The notes under the pieces were generated by a model. It was not told where the DNA came from. It worked only from the letters and a program-made list of their open reading frames with translations, and ran no database searches. From assembly GCA_905193145.1 (NCBI GenBank), contig CAJJNP010000099.1, positions 1 to 11,711 on the forward strand: 11,711 nucleotides of DNA, given 5' to 3'. Origin of the DNA: an uncultured Odoribacter sp. Lineage in GTDB: Bacteria > Bacteroidota > Bacteroidia > Bacteroidales > Marinifilaceae. This document shows positions 7,295 through 11,711 of this stretch, one piece after another (position 1 is the stretch's first letter; each line of letters opens with the position of its first letter). Position numbers and translations under genes: made by a program.

Positions 7295-7870
7295 ATGAAT
7301 GCAGTTAATCATTATAAATTAATTTTGGCATCCGGTTCGCCCCGGCGTCATCAGCTATTGAAAGATGCTGGTTTTTCTTTTGAAGTGCGTTTGAAATCGA
7401 CAGAAGAAGTGTGGCCATCCGAATTGGAAATTGAAAAGGTTCCGGAATATTTAGCTTCTTTGAAAGCAGATGCATTTCATGGTGAATTGCAGCCGGATGA
7501 GTTGTTAATTACGGCAGACACAGTTGTGTGTCTTAGGGATAAGATCCTTGGAAAACCGAAGGATAGGGAAGAGGCTATTGGTATGCTTCAGGATTTATCA
7601 GGACGCAAGCATACGGTAATCACAGGTGTGTGTCTGACCACCCAAGGTTGTAGGAAATCTTTTTCGTCTTTGACATACGTTTATTTTAAAGAGCTGTCGA
7701 AAGAGGAAATAATTTATTATGTTGACAATTTCAGACCTTTAGACAAGGCTGGAGCCTATGGTATTCAAGAATGGATTGGCTATATTGGTATTCAACGTAT
7801 TGAAGGATCTTTTTATAATGTAATGGGGCTTCCTATACAGCAGTTGTATGAAAAGCTGAAGAATTTTTAA
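7295..7870 (+). CDS. maf: Maf family nucleoside triphosphate pyrophosphatase (dTTP/UTP type)
   Basis: This 191-residue cytoplasmic protein hydrolyses non-canonical or excess nucleoside triphosphates to the monophosphate and pyrophosphate. Motifs are SGSPRR (13-18, phosphate binding), ADTVV (74-78, catalytic D75), GKPKDREEA (from 86) and LSGRKHTVITGV. The C-terminal GAYGIQ...GSFYNVMGLP carries the GIQ signature of YhdE-type enzymes acting on dTTP/UTP rather than the m7GTP-type YceF group. Substrate class is inferred from that signature. The ATG at 7295 is chosen because the family starts just before the LILASGSPRR strand; an in-frame TTG at 7286 would add MCL. It sits 16 nt ahead of the S46 peptidase gene in the same operon. 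Confidence 0.93.
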   Translation: MNAVNHYKLILASGSPRRHQLLKDAGFSFEVRLKSTEEVWPSELEIEKVPEYLASLKADAFHGELQPDELLITADTVVCLRDKILGKPKDREEAIGMLQDLSGRKHTVITGVCLTTQGCRKSFSSLTYVYFKELSKEEIIYYVDNFRPLDKAGAYGIQEWIGYIGIQRIEGSFYNVMGLPIQQLYEKLKNF

Positions 7871-7886
7871 TACTAAATACAGTTTC

Positions 7887-10043
7887 ATGAAAAAAAAATC
7901 AATCATTATCTTCATGGCCCTGCTTACAGCGTGGGTAGGTTGCCGGGCAGACGAAGGAATGTGGATTCCAATGCTGCTTAAAAAGTATAATATTGAAGAT
8001 ATGCAGAAGCAGGGCTTTAAGCTGACGGCTGAAGATATCTACAATATTAACCAAGCATCACTGAAGGATGCGGTAATCGGGTTAGGACAAGAAGGTCGTC
8101 CGTTTTCACATTTTTGTACAGGAGAATTAATCAGTAATGAGGGGTTGGTGGTGACAAATCATCATTGTGCTTTTGATATGATTCAGTCTCATAGTAGTTT
8201 GGAACATAATTATTTAAGAGATGGATTTTGGGCTAAAAATAAGCAGGAAGAATTGGCAAATCCGGGGGTGACTGCTTCTATTTTAGTAAGAATGGAAGAT
8301 GTGACAGAGCAAATTAAATCTCAGTTGAAAGCAGGAATGACAGAAGCTGAGCAGAGTAAGAAGATTAAGGAAGTATGCAGTGAATTGGAGAAAAAGGCGG
8401 TAGAGGGAACAAATCTGCAGGCTAATATCAAACCATATTTCAACGGTAACCAATATTTTATGTCCGTATTCAAGATTTACAAAGATGTTCGTCTGGTTGG
8501 TGCTCCACCATCAGCAATCGGTAAATTTGGAGGAGATACAGATAACTGGATGTGGCCTCGTCATACAGGAGACTTTTCGGTGTTGCGTATTTATGCTGGC
8601 AAGGATAATGAACCGGCAGCTTATTCTCCCGATAATAAGCCTTATACTCCTGCATCGTTTTTTAAAATTTCAATGAAAGGTTTGAATGAAGGCGATTTTA
8701 CAATGGTGTTTGGTTATCCTGGAACGACGAAGGAATATTTGACTTCCTATGCGATAGAACAGACTCAGGATGTTGAAAATCCACATAAGATTGCTATTCG
8801 CACTGCAAAGCTGAATATTATTAACGCTGCTATGGAGTCGGATGAATTATTACGAATCAAGTATGCAGCTAAAGCAGCCAGTGTCGCAAATGCTTGGAAA
8901 AAATGGCAAGGAGAGACTAAAGGTCTGAAACGTTTCAATACAGTTGAGACAAAACGTCAAGAAGAGGCTAAGTTCCGTCAGTGGGCTGCAGGTAAAAAAG
9001 AGTACAGCACTCTATTGGATACTTATAAAAGTTTGTATGATAAGCGAAAAGATTTGGTGTTAGCCGTTTCTTATTTGACTGAGGCCGGTAAACGTGGTGC
9101 TGAAATCGTTGGTTTAAGTGCTGCAGTGTATAATGTTGTAACAAAAAAAGATTTTGCAGAGAAAGAGAAGCATTATAAAGAAGTTTTGAAAGAATACGTA
9201 AAAGGATATTTTAAAGATTATGATGCAGCTACCGATCAGAAGATTCTTGCTGAAATGTTGCGTTTGTATAATAAAAATCTAACAGCAGAATGGATACCTG
9301 CAGAGGTGCAAGCTGCTGCTACCAAGAAAGGTGTAGAAGCTTATGCAACCAATGTTTTTGCAAAATCAATTTTTGCAAATGAGAGTCAACTGATGGCATT
9401 CATAGACAATTGTGATGCAGAGTCTTATAAGAAATTAGCAAAAGATCCGGCTTATCGTCTGTATAGCTCTATTGATCAATTGTATGTTGCAAAAATAGCT
9501 CCAGAATTGTCAGCGATAGAGAATCAGTTGAAAGGTATGGATAAAACATGGTTGGCAGCTCAGATGGAGATGCAGCCTGAAAAAGTGTTTTATGCTGATG
9601 CCAATTCAACATTGAGAGTTGCTTATGGTAAAGTACAGGGATATGCACCATGTGATGCTGTTTATTATAAGCATTATACTACTTTGAATGGTATTATGGA
9701 GAAGGATAATCCTAATATTTATGATTATAATGTACCAGAACGTTTACGGGAGATTTATCGTCAGCGTGATTTTGGACCTTATACGCAAGATGGAGAAGTT
9801 CCGGTTTGTTTTGTGGCTACCAACCATACTACTGGAGGTAATTCTGGGAGTCCGGTTTTGGATGCAGAGGGTCATTTAATTGGATTGAATTTTGATAGAG
9901 CATGGGATGGTGTGATGTCGGATATTCAATATAATACAGAAATTTGTCGTAATATTTCTGTAGACATTCGCTATGTACTTTTCATTATAGACAAACTGGC
10001 AGGTGCTCGCCATTTGATTGATGAAATGGTTATTGTGAAGTAA
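7887..10043 (+). CDS. Exported S46-family dipeptidyl-peptidase, DPP11-type (Asp/Glu-specific)
   Basis: This 718-residue serine exopeptidase removes N-terminal dipeptides from oligopeptides in the periplasm. Residues 1-21 form a signal peptide (MKKKSIIIFMALLTAWVGC...), probably cut before DEGMW, the usual mature N-terminus. The Cys at 19 lacks a proper lipobox. The chymotrypsin-like catalytic domain is split by a helical cap domain (about 250-570). The likely triad is H93 (TNHHC), D229 (HTGDFS) and S653 (GGNSGSP). C77 and C94 are placed for the disulfide of this fold. Arg671 in NFDRAWD lies 18 residues after the serine, the position of the S1-site Arg that gives Porphyromonas DPP11 its Asp/Glu preference; DPP7 has Gly there. 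Length matches DPP11 (about 720). It is last in the operon, followed by the strong terminator. Confidence 0.93.
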   Translation: MKKKSIIIFMALLTAWVGCRADEGMWIPMLLKKYNIEDMQKQGFKLTAEDIYNINQASLKDAVIGLGQEGRPFSHFCTGELISNEGLVVTNHHCAFDMIQSHSSLEHNYLRDGFWAKNKQEELANPGVTASILVRMEDVTEQIKSQLKAGMTEAEQSKKIKEVCSELEKKAVEGTNLQANIKPYFNGNQYFMSVFKIYKDVRLVGAPPSAIGKFGGDTDNWMWPRHTGDFSVLRIYAGKDNEPAAYSPDNKPYTPASFFKISMKGLNEGDFTMVFGYPGTTKEYLTSYAIEQTQDVENPHKIAIRTAKLNIINAAMESDELLRIKYAAKAASVANAWKKWQGETKGLKRFNTVETKRQEEAKFRQWAAGKKEYSTLLDTYKSLYDKRKDLVLAVSYLTEAGKRGAEIVGLSAAVYNVVTKKDFAEKEKHYKEVLKEYVKGYFKDYDAATDQKILAEMLRLYNKNLTAEWIPAEVQAAATKKGVEAYATNVFAKSIFANESQLMAFIDNCDAESYKKLAKDPAYRLYSSIDQLYVAKIAPELSAIENQLKGMDKTWLAAQMEMQPEKVFYADANSTLRVAYGKVQGYAPCDAVYYKHYTTLNGIMEKDNPNIYDYNVPERLREIYRQRDFGPYTQDGEVPVCFVATNHTTGGNSGSPVLDAEGHLIGLNFDRAWDGVMSDIQYNTEICRNISVDIRYVLFIIDKLAGARHLIDEMVIVK

Positions 10044-10057
10044 ATTTTTCTAATGAT

Positions 10058-10092
10058 AAAAAAAGCGTAATGATTGTCATTACGCTTTTTTT
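10058..10092. terminator. Bidirectional intrinsic terminator
   Basis: There is a perfect 16-bp stem: seven A then GCGTAATGA (10058-10073), a loop TTG (10074-10076), and TCATTACGC then seven T (10077-10092). Because the stem is flanked by A on one side and T on the other, it works in both directions. It sits between the peptidase stop (10043) and the superoxide dismutase stop (10096) and ends both convergent transcripts. Confidence 0.9.
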
Positions 10093-10095
10093 GTT

Positions 10096-10737
10096 TTATC
10101 TGATTCGTTGTTCAACGACATCCCAGTTTACAAGTTTCCAAAAGTTTTCAATGTATTTGGGACGGGCATTCTGAGTGTCCAAGTAGTAGGCATGTTCCCA
10201 TACATCCATTGTCAAAAGCGGATATTTACCTTCTTGGATAGGAGTGCCAGCATTAGGTAGAGCTATTATTTCTAATTTTTCACCATCTTGTACGAGCCAA
10301 ACCCAGCCGGAACCAAATAAGGTAGTGCCTGCTTGAGTAAACTTTTCTTTGAATGTTTCAAAATTTCCAAAGTTTTTATTGATAAGTTGAAGCATTTTTG
10401 TTTGTGGCAATTCTATGCTTGGAGCATGGAGTGCTTCAAAATAAAAATAGTGGTTGAACACTTGGGCTGCATTGTTGAATAGACCACCTGTTGCTTTTTG
10501 AATGATTTCATACAGAGGTAAGTCTTCAAATTCAGTACCGGCTTTTTGTTTGTTTGTGTTGTCGATATAGGCTACCAGGTGTTTACCATAGTGATATTGC
10601 AAGGTCTTCGCACTAATCAATGGTTCCAAAGCATCTTCTTTATAAGGAAGAGACACTAATACAAATTTTTTGTCTTTATCCCGTTTGTTGACCGCTTCGC
10701 ATGAAAGCAGTCCGCAGTTGCAATTTGTTTTTTTCAT
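10096..10737 (-). CDS. Superoxide dismutase, Fe type, with Cys-containing N-terminal extension
   Basis: This 213-residue enzyme converts superoxide to hydrogen peroxide and oxygen. Metal ligands are H49 (HYGKH), H96 (VFNHYF), D178 and H182 (DVWEHAYY). H53 and Y57 correspond to the second-sphere His30/Tyr34 of the family. Q92 in FNNAAQVFNH and NAGTP near 162 are the Fe-type pattern, not the Mn type. The conserved domain begins at about residue 27 (LVSLPYKEDALEP). Before it lies an extra segment with Cys at 6, 8 and 13 and then a Lys/Asp-rich linker. LLSC resembles a lipobox but has no hydrophobic core before it, so export is doubtful. No Met lies closer to the domain; a GTG at residue 28 would be the only alternative start and would clip the first strand. 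Gene order gives a convergent neighbour (S46 peptidase) sharing a terminator. Confidence 0.95.
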   Translation of the reverse strand: MKKTNCNCGLLSCEAVNKRDKDKKFVLVSLPYKEDALEPLISAKTLQYHYGKHLVAYIDNTNKQKAGTEFEDLPLYEIIQKATGGLFNNAAQVFNHYFYFEALHAPSIELPQTKMLQLINKNFGNFETFKEKFTQAGTTLFGSGWVWLVQDGEKLEIIALPNAGTPIQEGKYPLLTMDVWEHAYYLDTQNARPKYIENFWKLVNWDVVEQRIR

Positions 10738-10772
10738 AATTCTTGATTTTAGTATTCTAAATAAATATACGT

Positions 10773-10834
10773 AGGTTATCTTAAAAGGTTCTACTCAAAT
10801 TCTGTGTATAACTTCTTTAGGGTAAAGATAACCT
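10773..10834. repeat. Inverted repeat in the sod upstream region
   Basis: AGGTTATCTT (10773-10782) is repeated in inverse orientation as AAGATAACCT (10825-10834) with a 42-nt spacer. The right arm overlaps TATCTTTA on the minus strand (10830-10823), a 7/8 match to the TAnnTTTG -7 box, which could drive the dismutase gene with a leader of about 80 nt. It may be an operator or regulatory hairpin. There is no T-tract that would make it a terminator. The 128-nt gap between the lipoprotein and dismutase genes holds nothing else that I can see. Confidence 0.35.
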
Positions 10835-10865
10835 TTTATTTTGAATATTTTTTTTATTCCGTATA

Positions 10866-11537
10866 TTATTTTATACCTAAGACAAATCCAAACTCCAGGC
10901 GTTGGGTTTGTTGGAAAATATCATTGATTTGTTTTTGTATGGCTTGTTTTGCCTTTTCTTCCATGCCTTCAGGTGCATGGCTGAAATCTACACCCATCGC
11001 TTTTATTATCATTGATACTATTGAATCGCTCATGATAGAATAAATTACTTGGATGTATACTTTTTCAAAATACATTGTCAACTGGTTGCTTTCTATATGG
11101 TATTTGAAACTAATAGGAGGAATTCCATTCATGGGAAAATTCATTCCGGATAGCATATTTCCTAAGTTTACCGTCAATTGTAAATAGTTTTCATCACACA
11201 TGTATTGTGCAGGAATTTTGAAAGGTATCTGCTGTTTGTTTTGTATATCTAGCACTAGGTTCTGATGATCTTGAAAATTGATACCTTTAAAATAAGCTCC
11301 CATTTTTTCTTGGGCTATAGCTGTAAACATGCCTTTTAGTTGTTTGACACCTATTTTTATTTGCTTTTGCATCATTTGAAAAACGATTGTATCTGTGGCG
11401 TATTCAAATTCAAAATGCGGTTTTTGATAACTCCAATATGTACCGGCAAGTTTGTCTGTCGGTTCATCCTGATTGCTGCAAGATAGGTTAAGAAGGGTTA
11501 CTATTGCTATAAATATTATACTGATAATCTGTTTCAT
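10866..11537 (-). CDS. Lipoprotein of unknown function
   Basis: This 223-residue protein has a clear type II signal peptide: MKQ, a hydrophobic core IISIIFIAIVTLL, then the lipobox NLSC with the lipidated Cys at position 20. The residues after it (SNQDEP) are acidic at +4 and +5, compatible with a Bacteroidota surface lipoprotein export signal. The mature part has alternating beta-like segments (YWSYQKPHFEFEYATDTIVF, YLQLTVNLG) followed by a helical, charged C-terminus (EGMEEKAKQAIQKQINDIF). I do not recognise the family. It starts 17 nt after the stop of the TonB-dependent receptor gene, so the two are very probably co-transcribed and may act together at the outer membrane. No SusD-like features are present: it is far shorter than SusD and lacks the TPR-like helices. 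Confidence 0.85.
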   Translation of the reverse strand: MKQIISIIFIAIVTLLNLSCSNQDEPTDKLAGTYWSYQKPHFEFEYATDTIVFQMMQKQIKIGVKQLKGMFTAIAQEKMGAYFKGINFQDHQNLVLDIQNKQQIPFKIPAQYMCDENYLQLTVNLGNMLSGMNFPMNGIPPISFKYHIESNQLTMYFEKVYIQVIYSIMSDSIVSMIIKAMGVDFSHAPEGMEEKAKQAIQKQINDIFQQTQRLEFGFVLGIK

Positions 11538-11554
11538 ATGATTATTATATTAAA

Positions 11555-11711
11555 TTAAATATTAAATGTGATAGATGCTCCAAAACGTGCAGGAGCTCCT
11601 GATTGTCCCATATTATTGTACTGTGGAAGTTTGTTGCCAACAGGATTGTTTAGCATATATGAGAAAAAGGCTTTGTCAAGTATGTTTTTTCCCCATATTT
11701 TAAACTCCCAA
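11555..11711 (-). CDS. TonB-dependent outer-membrane receptor, C-terminal fragment (5' part beyond window)
   Basis: A minus-strand frame open from the right edge to the TAA at 11557-11555 encodes the last 51 residues. They include WGKNILDKAFFSYML and end in GQSGAPARFGASITFNI. The C-terminal GAPARFGASITF strand and the WGKN(I/L)LD motif are typical of the final beta strands of Bacteroidota TonB-dependent receptors. The terminal residue is Ile instead of the more common Phe. The barrel and plug lie outside the window, so the ligand cannot be inferred. It is followed by the lipoprotein gene 17 nt downstream. Confidence 0.8.
   Translation of the reverse strand, partial: WEFKIWGKNILDKAFFSYMLNNPVGNKLPQYNNMGQSGAPARFGASITFNI

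Noticed and set aside
7887..7950. Lipoprotein signal at Cys19 of the S46 peptidase
   Set aside because: The residues before the Cys (WVG) do not fit a lipobox, and the family's mature N-terminus (DEGMW) begins just after, favouring signal peptidase I.

Overview
The window looks like a chromosomal segment of a gut Bacteroidales, most likely Bacteroides or Phocaeicola. This is an inference from four things: moderately AT-rich DNA, candidate promoters of the Bacteroidota type (-7 box TAnnTTTG), few Shine-Dalgarno sites, and the gene content. That content includes a TonB-dependent receptor, a Cys-anchored lipoprotein, an S46 dipeptidyl-peptidase and a Bacteroidota-type Fe superoxide dismutase. 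No RNA gene, insertion sequence, CRISPR array or integrase was seen.

Left part, minus strand (1-1472): a TATCTTTG promoter precedes a small flavoprotein with an iron-sulfur-flavoprotein-like cysteine motif. Its stop overlaps the start of an AraC-family regulator by one base (TAATG). The regulator runs off the left edge and lacks only its extreme C-terminus. The pair looks like a stress- or electrophile-responsive oxidoreductase unit.

Centre, plus strand (1575-4370): a divergently transcribed, stand-alone superfamily 1 helicase of about 913 residues. It carries a C-terminal DUF2726/Vsr-like (PD-(D/E)XK-type) nuclease domain. It is the best candidate for an accessory or defence function here.

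Plus-strand operon (4432-10092): a promoter almost touching the first start codon is followed by six closely spaced genes. They encode a small helical protein with an RNxxxH (HEPN-type RX4H) motif, a Rossmann/DUF2520 dehydrogenase-like protein, a KdsC-like HAD phosphatase, a UbiA-family prenyltransferase, a Maf nucleotide pyrophosphatase and an exported S46 dipeptidyl-peptidase. The peptidase carries the Arg that marks Asp/Glu-specific DPP11 enzymes. Gaps are 15-25 nt and the first two genes overlap. Most of these genes look like housekeeping functions; the HEPN-like gene is the unknown. The operon ends at a perfect 16-bp hairpin terminator that also serves the convergent superoxide dismutase gene.

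Right part, minus strand (10096-11711): the C-terminus of a TonB-dependent receptor enters from the right edge. It is followed after 17 nt by an unrecognised lipoprotein gene. After a 128-nt gap holding an inverted repeat comes an Fe-type superoxide dismutase with an unusual Cys-containing N-terminal extension.

The point most worth testing is whether the helicase-nuclease and the adjacent HEPN-like gene form a functional pair. Against this, the HEPN-like gene has its own promoter and overlaps a housekeeping gene.
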